DNA of 64,000 nt. Origin: Zygnema cylindricum. Lineage: Eukaryota; Streptophyta; Zygnematophyceae; Zygnematales; Zygnemataceae. Position numbers and translations under genes: made by a program. The stretch is from the NCBI GenBank assembly GCA_037447655.1, contig JBBHKE010003104.1, forward strand, positions 1 to 64,000. Reading direction: 5' to 3'. Below the pieces are notes generated by a model. It did no database searches and was not told the origin of the DNA. It saw nothing but the letters and a program-made list of their open reading frames with translations. Positions within the stretch are counted from its first letter, which is position 1. Every line of letters starts with the position of its first letter. Of the stretch, positions 22,665 through 33,260 are shown piece after piece.

Positions 22665-23480
22665 ATGAACAATTCCCAAAAGTCCTTCTCTGTTAATGAT
22701 GTTGCTCCTTCTCTCCCTCTCATGGACACCGAAGCCAAACCCGTGATCCTTGGATCCGGATTTGCGCTCAAGCTTAGTCTGACAGCAGACAAGCTCCAAG
22801 CCACATCTACGCAGCTTCTCACTTCAGCTGGTACCACAGAGCCGGTGCTTGGAATTACCAAGGACCCGCTTGTCTTTCGGTTTCACAACGGAACCGAGAG
22901 TGAGCCCGTGGAAGTTTTTGTCCGAGCATTGGTCACCAAATGCAACGACTACGAATGCTTAGTGGGACAGGATGTTATCTTCCGAATTGGTGGGGGAGTA
23001 GATATGCATGATCATACCTTCTCCTACCGTGTCTCTAATTTTTCGAGATACAAAATCTGCCTCCCTCTTGTCTCGGCTCGCAAACCGTTGCCCACCATGG
23101 CACATTTGGCTTCCGCTCTCCTTGCATTTTCTAGTATCGACCTTAGGGAAGACGATTGCGACTCTCTTTTCCTAGAAAGGATCCTTCCAGCCACCCCAAC
23201 TTTGCGAGATAGTTTCAATGAGCCCGGTTTTCTCATCAACTCGCGTCATCTCTTCGATACCATCCACACGAAGGTGTCTCCACACATTCTCATTGTGGTG
23301 GACAGCGATACTAATGGGATGTTGAGTTTGCAGAGGGTTTATACAAGTACAGGTGTTGATCAAGGGTTCCACATGGAGTGCCTCTCTTCTCCATTATCTT
23401 TCAACCCTGCTAACCATTGCTGCCTCTATATCAGTTCCGAGCCCTCAGTTGTGTTGACCGGCTCCTCTACAGGCTAAGGA
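22665..23480 (+). pseudogene. RetK retropepsin-like aspartic protease, catalytic Asp lost
   Basis: 270-residue frame. The N-terminal half has the retropepsin pattern: a flap-side V-I-L-[G]-S-G-F-A-L in place of the (I/V)DSGA active site, then GTTEPVLGITKDPLVF, VFVRALV, and a C-terminal LVGQDVIFRIGGGVD resembling LLGxD...GGxxD of retroelement proteases. The expected catalytic Asp codon is GGA (Gly, 22752-22754), so it should be inactive. The C-terminal half (MAHLASALLAF...CLYISSEPS) is not recognised. The frame ends near 23477 and no RT follows. Confidence 0.55.
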
Positions 23481-23486
23481 GTTGGG

Positions 23487-24864
23487 TGGGGGAATTATTG
23501 GGTCCACCCACTGTAGGGGAGTATTCTTCCCCTTTTCTCTTTCCACTTCACTATAAGGGAGTATTCTTCCCCTTCTCTCTTTGGGTCATTTTCACCTTTA
23601 TTCCTTCTCATAGTGTATATAATTTTTGTCTTTTCATATTAATTTTCGCTGGTAAATATGTTGGTTAGCATGACTCTGCTGGTTGTGATGCATGTTCCCT
23701 TGCTTGCCTCTCATGCACGACAGTTATCATGCCGCATCGTGTCGGTTGCCCGCGCACACAATATCATGCCCGCACGCGCGATATTTGCTGTGCGCACAAG
23801 ATATAATGCACGCACACGTTATATGTCGGATGCACGCGCGATATTTCGCACGCACTCGCGGTATTCTGCATGCACGCACGATTTTATGCATGCACGCACG
23901 TTTTCATGTTGTTTCGTCGCACGTGCGATTTCATGTCGATTTATTTATTTTCACGTTTGGCTGTATAGTACTAATTTTGTGCGATACCTTTCATTTCATG
24001 CGTAGGTACACGATTTTGGAAGTATGGACGCGATATATCAATTTGGCGGCGCATCGCGATTTCCGAGAATATTTCGTGCGATATGTTTCGTTTCGTGCGG
24101 TATTTATCGTTTCGTGCGTATGCGCGCGATTTCGGGAGTATCGACGCGAAGTATCGTTTGGAGGCGTATCGCGATTTCCGAGCGACGCTTCGATACATCT
24201 ATTTATTTAAGTCGCGAACCCATGTAGGTTCGCGCATTCATGTAGTTAGGGAGGGTTTTTACCCTCGGACAGTGGATTTTGTCAAGCGTACGGCAGACGA
24301 TGTTGGCAGCCTATTGGCCAACATCTTAAATAGTTTCATGCATGTAAAGTAGACTAGACGTAGGCTAATTTTCTTAGGCCTAGCGTAGCTCTTACTTAGC
24401 CTAATTCTCAAACTTAGAGAATTTAGCTTTTGGACAAGAATTTTCTCTTGGCACTGAAGCTTTTCTCTTGCTGTCTCTCTCACCGATTGCTCATGCTTTC
24501 TCTTTCTTATTGCTAGCTAGCTATAGTGGCTAAATAGGTTAAGAATATTTGCCTTTGTTTCTGCCTCATTTTTAATCCACAAGGCTTCGGCCAAGTCTGA
24601 AGGTTTCCCTCCAAATTTGTTTTTTTGGCGATTGGTGGAGTGGAGGCTTGAGGTGTGGCATCTTCTGTCAAGCTGCGCCGTTCTCTAAGCAGCTGGACGG
24701 TTTTTTTGAGTGTATTTATGTGTGTGGCATTTCGGTTTTCTTGGGAAAGTGTCATTTTTGGTTAATTTCGATTTTCTTGGTTTTGGTTGGAAGTGATTAT
24801 TTTGCTTCGTTGCTTTCCTTTGAGATAACTCTTGTAGAGAATACGTGGAAGACTCGAGAGCCTA
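23487..24864 (+). repeat. RetK putative PPT and 3' LTR with CGCGATAT array
   Basis: A polypurine tract AGGAGTTGGGTGGGGGAA lies near 23477-23496. LTR-like sequence follows, starting at TGGGTCC near 23509 or TGTAGGGG near 23522. It contains GGGAGTATTCTTCCCC twice (about 23527 and 23568) and a TATA-like GTATATAA near 23616. From 23745 to about 24200 there is a degenerate array of GCACGCGCGATATTT-type units. The right end merges into the GypE LTR near 24865. No second LTR in direct orientation was found. Confidence 0.5.
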
Positions 24865-25305
24865 GTGGCTACCTCGTGGCTTAGTATAAACCAATGCACA
24901 GCGGAAAGACTCCAAAGATCTCCTCGTAGCAACAGCAACAGTACAAAGCACACACAGATAAAGGTTGAGCTTTGTTATTTGGAAGAAGATTACAAGTTGA
25001 AAGCTCGCTGTGAAGGTCTACTCAAAAGAGCCTCCTGTTGACTAGGTTTACTGCACAATTTAAACTAATCAGCTGCTAGTCAACTAGGTACTATCCTTAT
25101 GTACACGTGGACCTTCGCGGTCAACCACGATCTATCCTACTATCTTCTAGAACAATGTAGTCAAGTCTACATTCTGCGACGTTGCTACACAGCTACGCTG
25201 CGTTGCTATGTTACAATACTAAGTTGCTACGTTGCTATGCTGCGCTACTCTGGCGTCCAGCTGCATTGCTATGGAACCGCAGCTACAATACCCTTGTCCC
25301 TAACA
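24865..25305 (-). repeat. GypE 3' LTR
   Basis: Homologous to 30785-31087 from about 24885 onward, and it extends past the point where the right copy is cut. The extra tail (25160-25290) is rich in GCTACG/GCTGCG/GTTGCTA motifs. The left boundary is approximate. The right boundary is at CCCTAACA, directly followed by copia pol. Confidence 0.65.
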
Positions 25306-27202
25306 ATAATGAAGAAATTTTCGATGACTTTGAGCTTCTTAACTATCTAGGTTTTAGAGAAGATGACATTCTTGCAGGTACAAATCAGACCGAAAAGAAC
25401 TCGACTGTGGAAACTCCAGTGACAACTCTATCCGAAGCGGAAGACGTGGTGAAAATTGATTCGCAATTAAAAGATAAGGGAGAAGTTGAGATTTTTCGAA
25501 AGAATCCACGAGAACCATCTATTCTGGCCTCAGATTTTGAGGGAGGAAGGAGAAGTAGCAAAAGATTGCAAGAAAAACAAGTTAATAACAAGGTAGCAAA
25601 ACTATCTCATCAAGATCAACCTCAGACTTATAGAGAGGCGATGACTTGTTTAGAAAAAAACCGGTGAAAGACAGCCATTAATGAGGAGATGGCCTCAATT
25701 ATGGCAGCCGATACTTGGGAGCTGGTGGATTGTCCACCTAACCGAAAACAAATCGGTTCTAAGTGGGTTTTCAAATTAAAACTGAACCCAGATAACACAA
25801 TCGAGCGCTACTAGGCCCGATTAGTGGCAAAGGGATTTACACAAAAGGAGGGAATTGACTACGAGGAAACCTTTGCCCCGGTCGTCAGATTTCTCTCCAT
25901 CCGCATACTTCTCAGTCAAGCAGCAGCGGAAGACATGGAAGTGCACCAGATGGACATCAAGAGAGCCTTCTTGCATGGAGAATTGGAAGAGGAGATCTTC
26001 ATGCGACAACCCGAAGGGTTTGTGGAGGAAGGAGAGGAGAGTAAGGTATGCCGGCTGATTAAATCTCTTTATGGTTTGAAACAGGCGCCTCGACAGTGGA
26101 ATAAGAAGCTTGATGAGTTTCTTACCGGTCTGGGATATATCTAGATCAGCTCAGATCACTCAATCTATGTTTTTGAAGATGAGGAAGGTGTTATATTTAT
26201 TGCAATTTATGTTGATGACTTGCTTGTTTTAAGTAAATCAATGGAAAAAATTAATAAACTGAAAACCGATCTTAAGGGAAGATTTGAAATGAAGGATATG
26301 GGGGAAGCAAAATATATTTTGGGAATTCAAGTAGAAAGAGACCGAAAAAGAAAGATTATAAGATTGACTCAAAAGGAAGCAATAGGGAACATGCTTGAAA
26401 AATTTCAGATGGATAAAGCTAATAGTTGTACAACTCCAATGGAGTTAAAGAAGGGAAGTGAGGGGAGTGAGGAAGAAGGAGTCATAGTCTTAGACGAGGA
26501 ATTATCTCCTGAAGAACATAAGTTCATGCAGACTATTCCTTACAAGCAAGTAGTGGGAAGTCTAATCTATTTTATGAATTGTACCCGACGGATTTAGCTG
26601 CAGCTGTAGGAGTGTTGTGTAAAAGTCTAAATGCTCCCACTAAGAGGGATTAGGAGGCAGCTAAGAGAGTCCGTAGATATTTGATAGGAACTAGGGATCT
26701 ATGGTTGCATTTGGGTGGGGAGAATACTGACATCGCTACTTGGAGTGATGCCAGTTATGGTGATGCTCCTATGAGGAGATGTACTTCTGGATATGTATTA
26801 TATGTGGGTGATGGGGCTTGCTGTTGGAGTAGCAAACAACAAAAGGTTATTGCTCAGTCCACCATAGAGGCTGAGTATATGGCCTCTTGCTCTGCTGTGA
26901 AAGAATTGATGTGGGTTGAGTCTTTGCTTGGTGAGCTTGGTCACCTTAAGAGTGGTGTGCAGAAAATTTATTGTGATAATCACGCAGCAATCGCTATTTC
27001 TGCCAATCCTAAACATCATTTTAAAGCCAAACACATGGACATTAGACTCAGATTTGTTAGAGAGAAAGTTGAAAACAAAATAATCAGTTTAGAGTACCGA
27101 CCAGATAGCAAGATGGTAGCATATATGATGACCAAACTTGTGCCTTCCCCTAAGCTAATTTTCTGTAGGGAGAAGTGTGGTATAAAATTAAAGATTGACT
27201 AG
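25306..27202 (+). pseudogene. CopD pol remnant (RT and RNase H)
   Basis: It starts in the linker before RT (DDFELLNYLGFREDD) and continues through RT with YVDD (FIAIYVDDLLVLS) to the RNase H end CREKCGIK. Stops occur at about 25666 (Trp to TGA), 25812 (TAG), 26142 (Arg to TAG) and 26650 (Trp to TAG). There is a frameshift near 26590. Confidence 0.85.
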
Positions 27203-27215
27203 AAAATAAGGGGAG

Positions 27216-28271
27216 CGTAGAAATTGATGGTTCTCTTTTAAGTATTTTCTAGGTCTAAATAGAAAGAAGCCGAGGCAGTCTATCTCTAACTTCTCTCTCC
27301 AACTCCCACACTTGTTGCAGTCACTGAGAAATTGGAGAGGAAGCTAGAGCCATGGCTACCTAGGCTATCCAGAGGTTACGAAAATGAATTAGTTGATTTA
27401 TTAAATGGTAGTTTATTTACTAAAAGAACTAGTGATACATTCAAGATTTGATCCTGGTACCTACCAACCGGCAGACTACTAGCAGACGGTAACCTTATCC
27501 GTTAGGTCTACAACTAATGATATATGCTATGTAGTTTGACAATTATTTAAACGTTACCATGTAGGATATTTCATTTAACAGAAAATGCTTACGAAATACA
27601 TAGGTCCAGTTATGAAGAAGTACGGATTACGGTAGGGCTATGAAACAAGTACCGCGCATTTGTTTCGATAGCGAAACGAATACCGCGCAGGTATTTTTTA
27701 CGGCTACGATTAAATGTGCATTAAATCGGACGGCCGGAATGAATGCCGAGATCGCGGAAGAGGATTTCGGCAGTTTATGGTCATCGCCATATCGGATGAC
27801 ACATGGCAAAATAATATTGGATCGCGACATCTGCGAGGATTAAGGGAGCAAATCCGGATATACCATGTATCAACATTTAGGCATGTCGTACATTGGCCGT
27901 ACACAAAGTACACTTGCAGTTGTACTTTTGTGTACGGAATTGTAATCTGATTGGCTTCGTACATCAGTAGATAGAGTCTGTGAGAGAGATTGGACTTAGA
28001 AAAAATTAAAAGATAGGACCCTCTCTCCCAGAGAGCTTCTATACAAAAGGTCAACTTTGACCCTCCATAACTTACTGCTCAGGGGAGCAAATTCAGAGAT
28101 TCTTTTTGCTATCGACTCAAGGGAGTCTTGCCTTCACAGGGTGAAGGTGGTCAAAGTTTTTGTCTACCAGGGTGGCAGTTATTTTTGCTGAAACACAAAG
28201 GGGTCAGGGTTATCCCAGAGGCTTCTTGCAAGCTGTCCTTTCTGAGGACCTATGGAGGTCTCACAATTTCA
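27216..28271 (+). repeat. CopD 3' LTR
   Basis: LTR of about 1056 bp. The first base is changed (CGTAG instead of TGTAG), right after the purine tract GGGGAG. The G-box has decayed to ACACATGGC near 27800. The antisense B-box is at 27444-27454. It is clearly more diverged than the CopB LTRs. Confidence 0.82.
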
Positions 28272-29860
28272 AAAGGCTGCCCCTTGCGCCGTTTTCCACT
28301 CATAGGGTACAACATTCATAAGTAAGTCTGTGAGTGGTGCAGCAATTTTTTGCGAAACCTTCTACGAAACGGCGATAGTAAGAGCATAATCCAATAAATC
28401 TCCGTAACGTTAGTCGGCTTCGGCCACTCCTGTACTGCCCTAGTTTTGTTCGGATCCAATGCGATCTCATCCCGACTCACCACATGACCCAAAAACTCAA
28501 TTTTCTCCTTGAAGAAGTCACATTTAATCCTCTTCGCGTACAACTATTTCTTCCGAAGGACTTGTAAGACCGTTCGCACGTGCTCCACATAATCCTCCAA
28601 CGTCTTGTTATACACCAAGATGTTGTCCAAGAAGACAATTACGAAGGCGTCCAAATATTTCTGAAAAATTGAGTTCATCAAGTGCATAAAGGTCGTCGGC
28701 GCGTTAGTTAACCCAAATGGCATAACCGTAAATTGGAAATGACCGTACCGAAACCGGAATGCGGTTTTTTCCACATCTTCATTGGCAATTCTGATTTGGT
28801 GATAACCACTTCGTAAGTCGATAATCGAAAAATATTTGGCACCTCTTAACCAGTCTAAAAATTCATCTATCCTTGGTAGAGGGTACGCATTTTTCAGCGT
28901 CAACTTATTTAGAGCTCGGTAATCCACACACATACGAAAACCTCCATTTTTCTTATTCACGAAGAGGACGGGGGCTCCATACGGTGACATGCTCGATTCG
29001 ATTGCTCCGGTTTCGACCAACTCCGCAAGTTGCTTTTTGAGTTCATCTAATTCGATGTAGCTCATCTTGTACATCCAATTTGCCAAGGGTACCACTCCGG
29101 GAACAAGCTCTATCCTGTGGTCTACTTCGCGCTTCGGAGGTAAACCTTCGGAGAGATTCGGGGGAAAGACATCAACATACTTCTCGAGAAGTTTTGTCGA
29201 GACTTCGGGGCCTCTACGGAAGACTTTTCGATGTCATCCCCTCCTTTTGAGTCGAAGTCAAGATCTTTATTACTCCATTCCTCTCGAATCCCCTCCTTCG
29301 TCTCCTCGATAGGTTGGACGACGGCCATACCAACTGTTTCCCCCTTTCCTGAGTGCCCTCTTAAGCTGTAAAGCCGAAAGCAAGCGTCCCTCTTTCGATC
29401 CCTTACCAGTCGCTCCCACCTTTACCTTAAACTCTTTTTCACCTTTCTTAACTCTCATGTTACCACTTCTCCAATCGATCGTCGGGTTCCACTTTTGTAG
29501 CCACGGTTTCCCCAAGGTTACTTCATGGTCTCCAAGCGGTAATACATGAAGGGTGTCAAACCAGTGAAACTTCCCAATTCCGACGCGTAACCTTGGAGTG
29601 CGATGAGTAATCAATAGGGTACTTGCGTCGGCCAATTTTACCGTCTGACGATTCGATAAAACCACGAGAGGAAGTTTCAACTTTTTCACCGTCATCTCGT
29701 TGACGAAGTTCGCCGATGCGTCGGAGTCCACCATGAAGCTAGCTGCGTTCACTCCGATCCGACCTTGAAATATTAAAGGATCTCCCCCTTTACCTGCTAA
29801 CCTCATGACGTTAAGCTTGCCCTTCTTAGGACCTCTCCTTTTTAGGCATTCTCGGGCCAT
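28272..29860 (-). pseudogene. GypE protease and RT (broken)
   Basis: Protease is seen as FMVDSDASANFVNEM near 29730, where the active-site Gly of DSG is Asp. RT is open at 29095-28544 with [43 protein letters not shown] and [10 protein letters not shown]. The catalytic FLDD reads FLDN, so RT is dead. The frame continues after a stop (KCDFFKEKIEFLGHVVS) to the CopD junction. Gypsy order (protease directly before RT, no integrase between) separates it from the copia elements. Confidence 0.85.
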
Positions 29861-30645
29861 ATGATCCGGGGAACCGCACTGGAAACATAAGCCGTTTTGC
29901 TTCCTCCGTTGGAGCTCCTCGGGAACAAGTCATTGGTCTTGGCTTTGGTTGTCTTTTTCTTCTTCCGAGGCACGTTGACCACCTCCTTATCCTCATTAAT
30001 CGCTCCGAGATTCATGGGGGTTGGACCATCATCACGTCGACCTCCCCCGCCGGTACTCGACCCAAAGTGATAGGATCTACGGAAGGTGAAGTCCACCGAA
30101 TCGGTCCGTTCCGCAAACTAGATAATCGTCGAGAGGCTAAAAGTCGTACTTTCCCGAGCGAGCCATTGTTCCACATCCCTATGAATGGAGGCTTTTAGCC
30201 CTTTCACGTAACGATCCACGACTTCGTCTTCCGTCATCGTGGGTATTTGAACTTTGCATTCCAAAAACGGCTGCGTGTACTCCAACACCGAGGTACGTTG
30301 CTTCAAAACTGCGATTTTATCCCTTGCAGCCTTCACCGTATTGACGCGTTGCCAAGAGTCACGGAGGAGCTGAATGAAAAGGGTCCAATCAGCCGGTATC
30401 TCCTCGTTTTCGACCATCGTCCTCCACCATCCTCCCGCTTCCCCTTTAAGAAGACCACCCGCGTAGTGAATCTTCTCACGGTCCAACAAGCTAAGAAAAT
30501 TCTCGAGATAATTCGCAATGGAGAACAACCATGCATTGAGGTTTTTGTGCCTGGCCAGGTCAAACTCATCGAGGAGTCTTAATTTAGGCCTCATCGAGTC
30601 TCTCTCCACGCCTCCATAAGGTCTTTCACCAAGACGAGATTCCAA
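29842..30645 (-). pseudogene. GypE Gag with CCHC knuckle
   Basis: Retrotransposon Gag domain at 30645-30118 (LNAWLFSIANYLE, GEAGGWWRTM, WTLFIQLLRDSW, VLEYTQPFLE, DRYVKGLK). After a stop and a frame change come PTPMNLGAI and a zinc knuckle CFQCGSPDHMAREC near 29895-29850. This is the usual plant gypsy Gag layout. Confidence 0.8.
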
Positions 30646-30772
30646 GGTTGCGACGGTGTCGCTCAGATGAGCATTCTGTAATATGACATTTTCTAGCTCC
30701 CGAAGAACTTAAGCCAAAATGTCCGCTGTGAATACGTCGTGCTCTGTCATGCTATCGAGTCACGTGGAAAAT

Positions 30773-30784
30773 CTCCGATACCAA
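30773..30784 (-). promoter_or_regulatory. GypE primer binding site (tRNA-iMet 3' end)
   Basis: TTGGTATCGGAG on the minus strand directly follows the LTR end TTTTACA. It matches the standard TGGTATCAGAG initiator-Met primer site with one change. It contrasts with the half-tRNA sites of the copia elements. Confidence 0.75.
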
Positions 30785-31087
30785 TGTAAAAGGGGGCAAA
30801 GTAAACCACAACACACCCCAATGCATAGCGGAAAGACTCCAAGGATCTCCTCGTAGCAACAGCAACAGTACACAGCACACACGGATAAAGGTTGAGATTT
30901 TTTATTCGGAAGAAAATTACAAGTTGAAAGCTCGCTATGAAGGTCTACTCAAAAGAGCCTCCTGTTGACTAGGTTTACTACACTATTTAAACTAATCAGC
31001 TGCTAGTCAACTAAGTTCTATCGTTATGTAAAGGTGGACCTTCTCGGTCAACCACGATATATCCAAATATCTTCTAGAACAATGTAG
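30785..31087 (-). repeat. GypE 5' LTR (truncated by CopF)
   Basis: It begins TGTAAAAGGGGG (plus strand) and aligns to 24885-25157. It stops at AACAATGTAG, where the CopF LTR begins. The missing remainder is not found at the CopF right end, so that side is lost. Confidence 0.7.
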
Positions 31088-32122
31088 TGTAGAAAGTAAA
31101 GGTTATTTTAGTATTTTCTAGGTTTTGTAAAATGCAGAAAAGAAGCAGAGGCAGTCTGCCTCTAACTCCTCTCTCCAGCTCCCACACTTGTCGCAGTCAC
31201 TAAAAGTTAGAGAGGGAGATATAGCCATGGCCGCCTATGCTATCCCGACGAGGACATATTTTAGGTTAGTAGATTTTACCAAAATATACTTGGCGGGCCC
31301 AAGATTTGAACCTGGTACCTGTCGTCCACCAAAGTAGTCGGTAGCCGGTAGCCTTAGCCAACTAGTCTAAACCAAAGATATATGATACAGGGTTTGAAAA
31401 TGATTTAAATGTTAACATTTCGGCTATCTTCATTCAACAGGATATTTAGACATAGATACAATTTATAATGTACGGCGTACGACACATCCGAAACGGATAC
31501 CGTGCATTTTGTTTCTAAGGCAAAACAAATATTGCGCAAGTATTTATGACGGCCACGATTGTAATACGGCTTAATCAAACGGCCACGAAACATGCCGAGA
31601 TCGCGCAATAGGTTTTCGGCGGTTTGCGGTCGACGTCACATCAATCGCCACGTGGCACAATCACATTGGATTACGGCATCTCCGAGGATTCCACGAACGA
31701 ATCCAAAAATGACATATGTCGACTTTTTGGCCATGTCGTACAATGGCCGTAGATAAAGTACAACGGCACCTGTACCTTTATGTACGATACACTATTATGA
31801 TTGGTGCCGTACTTCAGTAGATAGAGTTTTAGAGAGAGATAGGACTTAGAAAAATTTGATAGATTGGACCCTCTCTCCCAGGAAGCATCTGTACAAAAGG
31901 TCAACTTTGACCCTTCACAACTTATTGCTCATGGGAGCAAATTCAAAGATTCATTTTGCTATCGACTTAGGGGAGTCTTGCCTTTACAGGGGTAAAGGTG
32001 GTCAGAGTTTTTGTCTGCCAAGGTGGTGGTTATTCTTGGTGAAACAAAAAGGGGTCAAGATTATTCTAGAGGCTTTTTGTGAGCTTCCTACTCTAAGATC
32101 CTATGGAGGTCTCAGAGTTGCA
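31088..32122 (+). repeat. CopF 5' LTR
   Basis: 1035 bp, from TGTAGAAAG to GAGTTGCA. G-box palindrome at 31647-31656; antisense B-box at 31302-31312. It belongs to the same LTR subfamily as CopA and CopB. Confidence 0.87.
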
Positions 32123-32137
32123 GGTTATGGGCCCACC
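32123..32137 (+). promoter_or_regulatory. CopF primer binding site (half-tRNA iMet type)
   Basis: GGTTATGGGCCCACC lies directly after the LTR CA. The gag ATG is at 32127-32129 inside the site. It is unchanged despite the heavy decay of the element. Confidence 0.75.
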
Positions 32138-33260
32138 ATCTAGGGTGCCCATATTCAATGGAGCTGGCTTCATATACTCGGAAAGTATGATGACAGGAGC
32201 TCTATGTGAGAAACGGTTTTGGGGAATAGTGAGTGGACGGGTGAGGCGTCCATCCAGTTTTGGGATACCTCCAGGGTTTACAGGAGGCAGATTCACTAGA
32301 GATGAAGATCCATCTTCAACGGAGGAGACAAAGGAAGGAGAGGTGGTGGACAAAGGAAAGGAGAAGGAGACGGTCACACCAATAGCAACCGGTTTGGCAT
32401 TCGTGTCACCTTTTCCGAGGAACGAGGAGAATGATATCGATACATGGGACTACAACAATATGGCGGCTGAGCACTTCATCCTCCACATTGTTACTTAAGG
32501 GCTTTTATCTCCCTATTTGCAGATGGAGAGGGCATCCGATCTTTGGGTGGCTCTCATAGAGATGTACCGATGTGGTACGATTCAGCAACAACAGTTGGCT
32601 GATCAGAAAATTAAGGAGTATGTATACAAAGGGGGGAAGATGTTGGATTTTTGCAATGAGCTTGCTACACTTTTCATGGAATTAGAGAGTGCTGGAAAAG
32701 TATTTAGTGAAAAGGAAAAGGTTAACTGTTTACGGATGAAGTTACTCGATGAGTTCGAGAACATAGTCAACCGTGTGCAGGATTTGGCGGACTCAACGTG
32801 GATTTGGAATTCAGTGGTATGGATGATTATCGTTCCGGAGAATACAATTGAGATCCGAAGGGGAGGAAAGAGTGGGCAAGCTTTGGCAGCTGGGACCGAT
32901 TGGAGAAACAATGATTATAGAAAACAGGTTGGAAATTATCGAGGGGAGGGGCAGAAAAATCAAACCGAGGAGTTCGGACCAAGGACTCCCAAGGGTTTGT
33001 GCCATTTTTGTAAGAAACCGGGGCACTATATGGCTGAATGCACTAAGTTAACCGAGCTGCGGTTAAAGGAGGGGCAGACAGGTGGACCCTCGAGAGGAAA
33101 GAAAAAGGCCCTTGTGACATAGGTATATGAGGCCGAATCCGAGGACGAGGACGATGAACTCCTATTGGATGAGGAGTTGGAAGCGAAAAACGAGGTTGAA
33201 ATTCCACGAAAGCATAAATGTGCTTTTGGTGGATTGAAAGGTGAAGCAGGCTGGATTGTA
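32127..33260 (+). pseudogene. CopF gag (broken)
   Basis: MGPPSRVPIFNGAGF, then NDIDTWDYNNMAAEHF, a TAA at 32496-32498, YKGGKMLDFCNEL, an intact knuckle CHFCKKPGHYMAEC (about 33000-33041), a TAG at about 33120 and the acidic tail. It is recognised by alignment with CopC Gag. Confidence 0.83.

Larger units (their letters stand above)
25306..28271 (+). mobile_element. CopD: 5'-truncated copia element inside GypE
   Basis: It keeps the RT-proximal half of pol, the PPT and the 3' LTR. The 5' LTR, gag, protease and integrase are missing, cut exactly at the GypE LTR edge. The right end (ATTTCA, 28271) abuts GypE pol, so CopD originally inserted into GypE pol. The target duplication cannot be tested because the left junction is deleted. 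Confidence 0.8.
24865..31087 (-). mobile_element. GypE: broken Ty3/gypsy element carrying CopD and cut by CopF
   Basis: Minus-strand gypsy element. LTR-like sequence at 24865-25305 and 30785-31087 aligns over about 270 bases (from CCAATGCA.AGCGGAAAGACTCC to TTCTAGAACAATGTAG). Internal Gag, protease and RT lie at 28272-30645, and the primer site is at 30773. RNase H, integrase and the chromatin-targeting tail are missing, because CopD (25306-28271) occupies their place and its own 5' half is also gone. A large deletion therefore joined the GypE left LTR to CopD pol. The right LTR is truncated by CopF at 31088. Confidence 0.75.

Noticed and set aside
23745-24200. Possible CRISPR-like array
   Set aside because: Units are degenerate and contiguous with no unique spacers, and the genome is a plant. 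It is a tandem-type CG-rich array inside an LTR-like region.
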